Source of the DNA: Bipolaris cookei
Taxonomy: Eukaryota; Ascomycota; Dothideomycetes; Pleosporales; Pleosporaceae
DNA: 64,000 nucleotides
NCBI GenBank assembly: GCA_002286855.1
Contig: NRSV01000026.1
Span: 343,005 to 407,004 of the forward strand
Direction of reading: 5' to 3'
The translations under genes and the position numbers were made by a program. The notes beneath the pieces were generated by a model. That model ran no database searches. It was not told the origin of the DNA and saw only the letters and a program-made list of their open reading frames with translations. This document shows positions 56,034 to 64,000 of the stretch, piece after piece. The number at the start of each line of letters is the position of its first letter. Within the stretch, counting starts at the first letter, position 1.

Positions 56034-58104
56034 ATGGACCTCTCAGACCGATGGCAGAATATTGCTCCTGCCTCAGACGAGCCCGGACAGCGACGCGCCC
56101 CGCCAGACCGTCGGAAGCGGAGGCAGGCCGTTGCTGTGGCTTGTGTGCACTGCCGCAACGGGAAGGCCAAGGTACGTAGGACCGTGTTACACCCAGCCAG
56201 TGTCATGAGTCTTCGGTGACCCCAGGTACTTTGCCTTGACTTTCAGCGGCAGCTGATGCTTGCCAGCAATGCAAAGTACCAAAGGCCCTCCTGTCAGCCA
56301 CATGTGCTACTGTAGTTCTTTCACTACTCTTCTATGGGTAATCACTGGCTGTGACACTACCTGTAGGTGGCCGACTGCTGCCTTTGACCCTCTCTCGAAG
56401 GCTGCTAATTCAGTAATCCGCAGTGCGACGGCACGAGGCCACGATGTAACCGCTGCAAGGATAACGATCTCATATGCCAATACGATGTTGCCGAGGGCGT
56501 CTCCAGAGCTGAGCGCATGAAGATTATGAAGAGGGACAGTATGACCGGTGAGCTCGAAGATCTCAAACGCATCGTCACCTCCCTCCGCTCAGGCACAGAC
56601 GACCAAGCCGCGGCTATTCTAGCAAGACTACGACTTGGTGATGCTCCCGAAGATGTTGCAAAGTCTCTCTCCCTGGCACCTTCTCCAGCAGCATCCGCCC
56701 AACCCCCCAGGTACGCATCACTACATTACAGCTTCCTATATAGCTGCAAAAACACATTGGTAACCGGAGTTCAGCTTACTGGGCCAGGAGTCCACTGATA
56801 CCTCTGGAAGTGCTATGAGCCACGACTCCGTTTTCGATCCAAGCAAACCTAATCCCAAGTTTCGTCAAGGCTCCAGCGCATCTTTGGCATCGCCTCCAGG
56901 TCAAACTGCTGCTTGGTCACCTTCTGCAAATCTTCCGCATTCTGCATTTGCGCCCCCAGGGAGAGGAAAGCAGTCAAGCATCAGCGAAGAGCAATCCTTT
57001 TTGTGCCCTCTGTTTGACCGAGACGACTTTCTTCTACCCAAAGCCGAAGATGAGGGCGAAAGCGATGACGCTGGCGATGACGAATTTGAGGAGAGAAACA
57101 TTGACCCACGGCTCACTCAGCAGGCTTCAACTTTTGACCTCCGCCCCATTCCCTCTTCCTCGTCAAAAAGGTCCTCCCAAAGCCAAAGACGGTCGCCGCA
57201 CAGACACAACAGAGTTCGCTCCATTTACCCCACTCACCTTGCTGGCCGACAACCGATTGTGAACACTATCCGCATCCACCCCAATCTCGATATTCGCAGC
57301 TTCTTCGACAATACACCTTTTCCCACTAGCGCCGAGTCGAGCCAGTACTCCAAACCTCAGGATACGCATATTCACAATCTCTTCCTGCCAACATGGGCTA
57401 TGCTTCCAATCAATACGGTCCCCGATCCTGGTTCGCTCAGACGTACTGTACCGAGCGTATTACATGAGGCAACAAACTTGATAAATAACGGACATCCGGT
57501 CGAAGAGATTATTGAGAAGCACCCGAATATTGCTGCTCTGTTTGACGAAGAAGTATTCAATAACTCGGGTATTCTTTCCAAATGGGCGGTTAGTATGGTA
57601 CACGGTATGTTTCTGAAAGGTAACTATTCACACTTGTTTGCAACTTTCGAAAAAGATTTGCTCACTAGATTAGGCAACACGTTTACATGCTTCGGGTTCA
57701 TGTACCTTTTTTGGTCATTGATGCGCTGGATGATTTCGCCTTCCCCCGACACGTACAACGCCATGCCAGAATGGCTCCGTCCGACTCCCAATCAGCTTTT
57801 TATGCCACACATCAACATCGTCGATTTTATCGTCTGGCCCGCCTTCCGCGAACTCGCTGTTCAAATTCCCGCAATGCAGGAACGCATGGAGTGGCTCATG
57901 GATATGAGCCTCAACATTCAGTGTGATTGGTCCTTTACCACCACAGAGGCACTATGTAAAAATGAAGAGACTGGCCGGGTGGACTTGTGCGACACAGCAA
58001 GGGATGTTATCCGTAATCTGACGAATTGGAGCGTTGGACCGAGTTTCAGGGGATATATTAGCAACGCAGATTCCTATGTACGAATCAGGACTGAGGGATA
58101 TTGA
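56034..58104 (+). CDS. Zn2Cys6 transcription factor with DUF3425 domain
   Basis: Three exons, 56034-56171, 56424-56710 and 56775-58104, with introns of 252 and 64 bp, give 584 residues. The zinc cluster CVHCRNGKAK-CDGTRPRCNRCKDNDLIC is split by intron 1 exactly before its third Cys; spacing is C-x2-C-x6-C-x6-C-x2-C-x6-C. A basic stretch (RRKRRQ) precedes it and a short helical dimerisation-like segment (GELEDLKRIVTSLRSG) follows. The C-terminal 250 residues, with LFLPTWAMLPINTVPDPG and YLFWSLMRWMISPSPDTY, match the fungal DUF3425 domain. It is a nuclear regulator; targets are unknown. Intron 2 uses acceptor TTCAG at 56774; the alternative CCAG nearby breaks the frame. A start at 55929 is possible. 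Confidence 0.87.
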
Positions 58105-58941
58105 GCCAGACAACTTATTCAAATGTCTCTAAGACGCCAAAGTACACAGGAAATGGGTTTATATGGCGCTGTATAAGGGGAAAACAAAAATTAGAAATAA
58201 AAAAAAGCATTCAAGATGTATCAAGGGTTCAACGGGGGTTGCAGGGGCAACGGATAGAGAGAAGAAAAAGATCAAATGGCCAAAAATAACTTAGTATCAC
58301 AAAGGATGTTCTGGCGAAATATCAGATACAAGGATCAAACACGAGGACACTGCATGTAAAAATCGGGCCGAAACAGTACATACACACATACACGGCGGAG
58401 TCTGCAAGATGTCATGCGTACGAAGACATGTTACGTAGACGATTCAGCGAAACCGTCTGCCAAAAAAAATAACAAACCTTAGTCTCTTCTCCCAATTCTT
58501 AGGAAAGATTCTATTCTACTTACTTTTGTGAATGCTACATCTTCTCGCTTCGTTGAAATAGTTATGCGGAAACAGGGGAGGAAATCATGTAAGAAGATGG
58601 CAAAGGCTGATTTATTCCTAGTCCAAGAATACCGAAATGAATCAAATATCGCTGCTGATCGTCACGCTCGTCGTCTGCTACATAACAGAGAGCAAACATT
58701 GCCATTATCCATACGTGGTATGTCATCAAGCAACCAGACAAGACTCGTTGCGAAACCAAGCATTAGTTGCTTCGTCTTTCTTTCCCCAGAATTCGAAAAC
58801 AAGGCGTAACTATCCACCCGTAATACCGCACTTTTGTACATGTAACCAGTCTATTAATTGAAAAACAAGCACCACGCCTCTTCAATCCACATTTGCACAT
58901 GTACATGGATACAGGGCACAAGACCCGCTGCTCCAAGAGTA
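58105..58941. other. convergent 3' spacer
   Basis: Tail-to-tail region between the Zn2Cys6 gene and the J-domain gene. No supported gene. A purine-rich segment lies at 58,180-58,290. Confidence 0.5.
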
Positions 58942-59741
58942 TCAGATAACCCAAGGCACAACTCCAGTCGTATGATACTCTTCCCTCAAACTGGCATCCA
59001 ACAGCACATCTCTCGCAGCATTGAGCTGCTGCATAGCCAGATTTGCGATTCCCCTGTCTTCATCGGAAGAGGCCTTGTCGGGGTGCAAGGTACGCGCCAT
59101 GCAGCGATAAGATTTCTTGATCGTGGCAGTGTTGGCGCACCAATCATCCAAGCCGAGGGTGGTGTAGAGCAGCGTATTGGTGGGAGGGGTGAGGCGGACT
59201 GTCGAGGAAGGGGGGCTGGTGCGAGAGCCGATGACGCGGGTTGGGGTGGTTGAAGGGGTGGAGGGGAAACGGCGGGTGGCGTTGCGGGAGGAGTCACGGG
59301 TTTAGTGAATGGACTGTAGTTCTCGAGGTTTTCCCAGTAGGGGTCGGTGGGGGAGAGAGAGAAGGGAGTTTCAGGGGAGCGGGGCGATGGTGCAGGCGTG
59401 GAGTTTGTTGAGTACGTTCTGTCGCTCAGAGGGGTACGCGGTGTACTTGTCCTTGACCTCTTGGGCGTAGATATGGGTGACGTGGCATCACTTGCTGCAT
59501 CTTCGTCGACGAAAATGGTGAAGTTGGGCTTACGTTTTTTGCTCTGCGACTCTTTGGCAACAGGCGCCGCGGGTACAGGGAGTCGGATCTTCAACGATGG
59601 CCGAGAGGCACGGGTTTGCGAACGGGTTTTCGGGCGAACATAAGGCGCGGTGTTGTTCAGGGTTCTGCTTTCTCCTTCTTCCATGGCCGGGAGTGGTGTG
59701 GCTACCGCAAGGGCTAGCAGGTCGTCGATAACGCTCGCCAT
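58942..59741 (-). CDS. J-domain (DnaJ-like) protein, frame interrupted
   Basis: The start MASVIDDLLALAVATPLPAME at 59741 opens a frame of P/S/T-rich, disordered sequence (with DPYWENLENYSPFTKP). The C-terminal J domain (NTLLYTTLGLDDW, then KKSYRCMARTLHPDKASSDE with the HPD tripeptide, ending YHTTGVVPWVI) lies in another frame. The switch must fall between about 59,160 and 59,300. No GT-AG intron that joins the frames without losing plausible coding sequence was found. A missing base, for example in the run of six C on the minus strand at about 59,210-59,215, would fix it. If joined, the product has about 267 residues. J domains stimulate Hsp70 ATPases. It is either a sequencing error, a real frameshift or an intron I did not find. 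Confidence 0.6.
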
Positions 59742-60672
59742 CTTGACTTGACCCACTGTAGAGCTATAAACCCCAACTCACCTAATTGGTATGGAGGAAG
59801 AGAGAGAGAGCAAAACGAAATCAAGACGCCAAAACATACGTACACACACAAACACACACAAAAATGTACTAACCTGAAGATGTGTAGATCAGAAAACTGA
59901 CAAGACTTATAGGCCTTCCAACGGCAGATTGAAGAACGAGGAGATAGTCAAAGGGAAACGGCAGCCTCCCTCTATACAAAATCGTGAAAAAGACCAAGAC
60001 TAGGCAAGTGAAGTTGAAGGAGCGTTTGCAATTGTAGCCAAGTGCTGCAAATTCGAAGTGACTGCCATCTCATATATTGGAGGTACGTCAGACGCCACAA
60101 GATCCAAGCTCTTTCGTAGTGAAGCTGAGCCGAACAAAGACAACGCGGGCAGATGGACACCAAAACGCGACAACGCGTGTAGCGCGTCCTTTACTTGCGC
60201 GCGTAGATTCGCTTTTGGCGCATAGTGGAAGGGCTTATGACGTGTTGTTGGGTGTTTGCTGGCCCATAGTGCGTGTATAGGGATGAAGGTATTGGGAGCC
60301 CGACGATGGCCTGAGACACGTGATTGCGTTTTACTCGCTGAAAAGCGCGATAGTGATGATCAAGATTTTGTGAAATGGTTCGAGCGTTGAGGGGGGTTTA
60401 CATGAGTGAAATGCTGTGCTTGTTTTTGTGTCGAGGTGGAATGGTGCCTATTGCCTGCTGTGGTGCTTGAGTCAGTGAACTTAATGTACACAGCCACCCA
60501 CTCAGGCGCACCTGCCTCCGCAGTTGAACTAATTACTGAGTGAGGGTGGGGAGAATCCAGTCTAATGTCTTGATTGCATATCGTAGTAGGGGTATCATAT
60601 ATAAGTGGGGGAGTCGCAAATAGGCCAGGATCCTGAAGTAGGAGTGTTCAGCAGCGACTATCTGATTCCATA
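59742..60672. other. intergenic upstream of J-domain gene, flank of intact transposon
   Basis: Contains the upstream region of the J-domain gene. No gene is recognised. The right boundary is the TA at the transposon insertion. Confidence 0.45.
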
Positions 60673-60674
60673 TA

Positions 60675-60721
60675 GTGTAGGTGGTCAATGCTGCAACACC
60701 ATCTCGGAACGCAACACCCGA
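60675..60721 (+). repeat. left terminal inverted repeat of intact pogo-like element
   Basis: Pairs with 62,771-62,816 on the opposite strand. First base G against T at the other end, then near-identical. Confidence 0.85.
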
Positions 60722-60775
60722 CTGCATCACCAAAACAGGAACCCACCAGTTTCAACGCGTAATATCTCCACAACC

Positions 60776-62662
60776 ATGACAGCTATTGCAAAAGCCATTG
60801 CAGATATCGATTTGCAAGATGCAGAAGGTCAACTTTCATACCGCCAAGTCGCAAAAAAGTATGGAGTTCCAGTGTCAACTTTGACGCGCCGACACCACCG
60901 CCAACGCCAGTCCCGTGAAGCCGCCGCCAAAAACCATTCATTGCTCACTCCCCCACAGGAGGAACACCTTGTAAAGCATATACAGAGACTATCTGCCCAC
61001 GCACTACCACCTTCAAGAGCTATGATCAAAAAATATGTCGCGGCACTTGCGCCATGGGAGCCATCAGATAGCTGGGTTACGCGTTTCTTGCGAAGGCACC
61101 GCGATGCTATTACCAACAAAACCTCCACGGGTATTGATCGGGATCGCTGTATAGCTGATAATAGAGAAGATTACCGTAACTACTTCTGTCTCCTTCACGA
61201 AAAACTCGATAAATACGATATTAAGCCATATAATATCTACAATATGGATGAAAAGGGCTTTCTCCTTGGTATATGTTCACGGTCTAAGAGAGTCTTTTCA
61301 AGGCCTCTTTGGGATAAGAAGAAGGTGTCAGCATCTATCCAAGATGGTAATAGAAACTGGATTACAGTTATGGGTTGCGTCTGCGCTGATGGAAGCTGGG
61401 TAGATCCCGTCATCGTCTATCAAGGCAAGAGTGGGCTTCGAGATAGTTGGTTACGCGACCTTGAAGTAGGAAAACACCAGCTATTTTGCTGCTCAACGCC
61501 CTCTGGGTGGAGTAATAATGATATTGGGCTGGCCTGGCTTGAACAAGTCTTTGACCGCAAAACAAAAGAGAAGGCAAAGCGGGACTGGAGGCTTCTACTA
61601 CTTGACGGCCACGGAAGCCACGTGACACCTTCCTTCATCGATTACTGCGATGCCCACCGGATTCTACTCGCTGTACTGCCTCCTCACTCCTCTCACCGGC
61701 TTCAACCACTCGATATTGCGGTGTTTGGGCCTCTGACTACTGCGTACGGCAAAGAACTGGATGAGTTCCTCCACCGCAGTCAAGCTTTGCTAGAAATGCA
61801 GAAAAGTGACTTTCTAGAGTTATTTTGGGCTGCGTATACATCTGCATTCACATCTGATAATATACTGAGCAGTTTTGCAGCTACAGGAGTTCATCCGCGC
61901 AACGCCGAAGTCGTCCTCAATCGTCTCGTTAGCTCCTCTCCGCCACCCAATACAGATATAGAAGTTGGAGACCATGGTGATAGAGATACATACAGACACC
62001 TCGTCAACTTGGTTGAAGCTGTGGCACCAGATACGTCTACAATTGCGGCAAAACGGGTGAAAGAGGCTTTCCATTCACTCCAAGTCAACAACGAGCTCCT
62101 ACACCTTGAAAACGAGCAATTACGCCATGCAATCACCACTAAAAAACGCAAGAAAAAGCATAACAAGGTTTTGGATTTGCAACAACACCAAGAGTACCAG
62201 AGTCTGGCAGTTGTATGGAGCCCTCGGGCAGTCAGAGAGGCTAGAGAGCGTGACGCCATACAACAACAAGAAGAGGCGGCAGCAAAACTCCAAAAAGAGC
62301 AGGATAGAGAGGCACGTGCTGCTGCTGCCGCATGCCGAAAGCAGCTTCAAGCAGAGGCAAAGGCAGAGCGTGAGGTGGCCAAGATAGCAAGGGCAAAGGA
62401 GCGTGAGGCACGTGCCGCGCAGCTAGCTGCCGCGAGGGCACGCAAAGCTGAAGAACGCGCTGCTGCAACTGCAAAAAAACTTCGAGATACGCAAAACAAA
62501 GCTATCCGAAAAGCCTCATCATCTCAAAAGTCAAAAGTTACTAAGCGTGGTGGTGTTGCGGCTGCTCAAAGTAGTAGTAGTGTTGCGGAGCCAATCCCTA
62601 AGCCTCCGCCCAAAACCACCACGCGCGGCCGGAATATTAAGTTGCCGAAGAAATATGAGTAA
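60776..62662 (+). CDS. pogo-like DDE transposase, complete
   Basis: A single frame encodes 628 residues from the ATG at 60776. A longer frame to 60605 starts outside the element and was rejected. Residues 5-40 form a psq-type helix-turn-helix (SYRQVAKKYGVPVSTLTRR); 55-115 is a CENP-B-type second DNA-binding part (WVTRFLRRHRD). The catalytic residues are D158 (YNMDEKGFLLG), D277 (LLLDGHGSH) and D313 (LQPLDIAVF), a DD35D arrangement. The C-terminal 150 residues are a K/A/E/R-rich coiled coil ending in NIKLPKKYE. It is expected to act in the nucleus on its own terminal repeats. No internal stop or frameshift is present. Confidence 0.93.
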   Translation: MTAIAKAIADIDLQDAEGQLSYRQVAKKYGVPVSTLTRRHHRQRQSREAAAKNHSLLTPPQEEHLVKHIQRLSAHALPPSRAMIKKYVAALAPWEPSDSWVTRFLRRHRDAITNKTSTGIDRDRCIADNREDYRNYFCLLHEKLDKYDIKPYNIYNMDEKGFLLGICSRSKRVFSRPLWDKKKVSASIQDGNRNWITVMGCVCADGSWVDPVIVYQGKSGLRDSWLRDLEVGKHQLFCCSTPSGWSNNDIGLAWLEQVFDRKTKEKAKRDWRLLLLDGHGSHVTPSFIDYCDAHRILLAVLPPHSSHRLQPLDIAVFGPLTTAYGKELDEFLHRSQALLEMQKSDFLELFWAAYTSAFTSDNILSSFAATGVHPRNAEVVLNRLVSSSPPPNTDIEVGDHGDRDTYRHLVNLVEAVAPDTSTIAAKRVKEAFHSLQVNNELLHLENEQLRHAITTKKRKKKHNKVLDLQQHQEYQSLAVVWSPRAVREARERDAIQQQEEAAAKLQKEQDREARAAAAACRKQLQAEAKAEREVAKIARAKEREARAAQLAAARARKAEERAAATAKKLRDTQNKAIRKASSSQKSKVTKRGGVAAAQSSSSVAEPIPKPPPKTTTRGRNIKLPKKYE

Positions 62663-62770
62663 ATATAAATATACCGTATTACTGGCAGACTACACCAACA
62701 AAAAATCTGGTGATATCAGCTTTTGTATGGGGCTGTACAGCTTCATTTGTGTGGGTGCCCATATATACAG

Positions 62771-62816
62771 TCGGTGTTGCGTTCCGAGATGGTGTTGCAG
62801 CACTGACCACCTACAA
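62771..62816 (-). repeat. right terminal inverted repeat of intact pogo-like element
   Basis: Reverse complement of the left end with a single-base gap in the CACCC/CACC segment. Confidence 0.85.
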
Positions 62817-63392
62817 TAACCTGGTTCACAAGCGAGCGAGCACCCCAAGCGAGTAGTTAGCTCAAAATCTCACCAAAAATCGCAACTGACATGGGTCTAT
62901 ATCTCAACAACCATATATTTTTTATAAGATCAAATTATAATGCTACCTGGTTCCCTTTCGGGTCTATGAACAATTCTTGCATCTGTACAGGGCAAAACCA
63001 GCTAGGTACTAGCTATAAACACCCTTGTTCTCGTCCGTGTGTATTGTGGAGCTTGGTTCCTTCGCCTTTCGTAACAGGTATACTTTCTCTAATCGTCGGT
63101 GCTGCCGTTTTTGTCGTTGATGACCATGTTGTTCGGGTATTTCAGTTGATGTTGGTCCTTGTCGTCCTGTCGCATATGCAGGGTTCGGAGGGTCGTAGCT
63201 ATACTGTAGCCGCGGGTCCGATATTATCGTTGGAGGGTTGGGCATTGGTCGTAACGTGTCCGTTGGGTGGTAGCGGACCAGAACACCACCAGCCACGGGC
63301 GCCGATTTCGCTGTCCATATTGTCGAGTATCTCTTCCGTGAGTAGCCGTGAGGAGCGATTACTTAGTCTATTACGGGGCGAGCGCAATATGC
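62817..63392. other. terminal repeat of another element and unassigned sequence
   Basis: Sequence starting TAACCTGGTTCACAAGCGAG resembles the terminus of the element at the left edge of the window (TAACGTAATTCATAAGCG). It is probably the left end of the element whose transposase fragment appears at 63,600. Between them a minus-strand frame of 95 codons at 63,296-63,009 (with KVYLLRKAKEPSSTIHTDENK) has no family I recognise. Confidence 0.4.
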
Positions 63393-63474
63393 GACAGCCT
63401 GTCAGGTTCGAACTGACGAATCATCGGAGTTATGATTCTTACCAGGGGAGTGACTAAAATTCCCCTCGGCTGTC
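63393..63474 (-). tRNA. tRNA-like sequence, probably degenerate
   Basis: On the minus strand the ends pair (GACAGCC with GGCTGTC) and a T arm GTCAG-TTCGAAC-CTGAC is perfect. A seven-base-pair hairpin with loop AACTCCG precedes the T arm directly. I could not fit a normal D arm and anticodon arm into the remaining 29 bases, so no anticodon is assigned. It may be a decayed tRNA gene or a tRNA-derived repeat. Confidence 0.4.
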
Positions 63475-63497
63475 GACTGGTCCCCCGAAGAAGGGTT

Positions 63498-63597
63498 TGA
63501 CTGCTGTCGGGTTCGAACCGACGTTGCATGCACCTGGGACACAAAATCCGTGTGCAATTGCAACAGGCCAGGCGCTTGACCACTGCGCCAAGCAGCC
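63498..63597 (-). tRNA. tRNA-like sequence, anticodon not assigned
   Basis: On the minus strand the acceptor arms GGCTGCT and AGCAGTC pair with one wobble and an A follows as discriminator base. The D arm GCGC-AGTGGTCAA-GCGC and T arm GTCGG-TTCGAAC-CCGAC are perfect. Box A (TGGCGCAGTGG) and box B (GGTTCGAACCC) match the pol III consensus. The 100-base length implies an intron or long variable arm, and anticodons GCA, GTT or others are possible depending on the fold. It lies 23 bp upstream (in its own direction) of the other tRNA-like sequence. Confidence 0.5.
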
Positions 63598-63599
63598 TT

Positions 63600-64000
63600 G
63601 CGTATATACTTGAGCTAGTTACGCGCGGATTTCCCCCTAGGCTTGCAGACATGGCTAATATGGCCAATTCCTTGCGCGCTGAGCGCAATCTGGACCAGGT
63701 TGGACAAAACTGGCCCAGTACGTTCGTTAAACGTCGATCTGAGCTTGTGACGCGTTTTAATCACAAGTAAGACCATAAGAAAGCCCTCTGTGAGAATCCT
63801 AAGACTATCTAAGCCTGGTTTGACCTAGTAGCCAACATAAAAGCCAAGTATGGTATCCAGGACAACGACACGTACAAGAGAGACTAGCTAATATCGACCG
63901 CGGGCTATCTCCCTTTGCTATTAGACAACTATATCTAGCATGCGTTACTAGCATTGCAGATTATGGGTCGCCAATCTATTGGCGAAACCAGAGCTATGTA
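63600..64000 (+). pseudogene. pogo-like transposase fragment (runs off right edge)
   Basis: The frame YILELVTRGFPPRLADMANM, then AERNLDQVGQNWPSTFVKR aligns with the middle of the transposase at 1-531. After a stop at about 63,768 the homology continues as KKALCENPKTI-stop-AWFDLVANIKAKYGIQDNDTY. Further stops occur at about 63,811 and 63,886. The first catalytic block (expected after DTY) is disrupted. Homology begins directly beside the 5' end of the tRNA-like sequence, so the element's 5' part is missing or replaced. Confidence 0.75.

Larger units (their letters stand above)
60673..62818 (+). mobile_element. apparently intact pogo-like transposon
   Basis: The element is bounded by TA at 60,673-60,674 and 62,817-62,818. 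The terminal inverted repeats of about 45 bp share TGTAGGTGGTCA, then TGCTGCAACACCATCTCGG, with only a few differences. The length is about 2.15 kb with one uninterrupted transposase gene and no RIP-type stops, so this is the youngest element in the window. Confidence 0.9.

Noticed and set aside
60605..60775. 57-residue N-terminal extension of the complete transposase
   Set aside because: It begins outside the left terminus of the element and reads through the terminal repeat.
1..64000. CRISPR arrays, bacterial operons, prophage, rRNA genes or a biosynthetic gene cluster
   Set aside because: No spaced repeats, rRNA cores or clustered backbone enzymes were seen; gene structure is eukaryotic throughout.

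Overview
The window is nuclear DNA of a filamentous ascomycete, most likely a dothideomycete of the order Pleosporales. The evidence is short GT-AG introns (45-130 bp, a few 200-275 bp), single-gene transcription units on both strands, and recognisable fungal families: a Sup35/eRF3 with a Q/N/Y/G-rich N terminus, CDK1 with a filamentous-fungal insert, CreC, a Zds1 family protein, an RTA1-like protein and a Zn2Cys6-DUF3425 factor. Pogo-like DNA transposons, several carrying CAG/CAA-to-TAG/TAA stops typical of repeat-induced point mutation (RIP), lie in the gaps. Species assignment is inference.

Left third (1-34,833): a gene-dense core. Order: truncated pogo transposase (1-531, -), CCDC130/Saf4 splicing factor (-), eRF3 (-), Yrb30-like RanGTP-binding protein (+), BSD-domain Dos2-like protein (-), Tsr2 (-), Slm1-type BAR/PH protein (+), ALKBH1-like dioxygenase (-), CDK1 (+), GH18-UBA protein (+), alpha-arrestin with a PPxY motif (-), CreC (-), Gem1/Miro (+), Zds1-like (+) and a DUF985 cupin (+). 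Several pairs are head-to-head (eRF3/Yrb30, ALKBH1/CDK1, CreC/Gem1) and probably share upstream regions. CreC and a PPxY arrestin both belong to the ubiquitin branch of fungal nutrient signalling, but they are not adjacent by operon logic.

Middle (34,971-43,039): a RIP-damaged pogo element, an unrecognised 849-residue protein in four exons (36,912-39,621, -), a 1.6 kb gene-free stretch, and a second RIP-damaged element of another family (41,288-43,039). It looks like an accessory island.

Right third: hydroxyacid-oxoacid transhydrogenase (+), predicted secreted SET protein (+), secreted multicopper oxidase (-), a decayed pogo transposase (about 50.7-52.4 kb), an RTA1-like membrane protein (+), a Zn2Cys6 factor (+) and a J-domain protein whose frame is broken or not resolved (-). 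The window ends in a transposon cluster: an apparently intact DD35D pogo element with 40+ bp terminal inverted repeats (60,673-62,818). It abuts the terminal repeat of another element, and beyond it lie two tRNA-like sequences and another transposase fragment.

Exon boundaries were worked out by hand from splice consensus, reading phase and remembered family sequence. No database search or transcript evidence was available.
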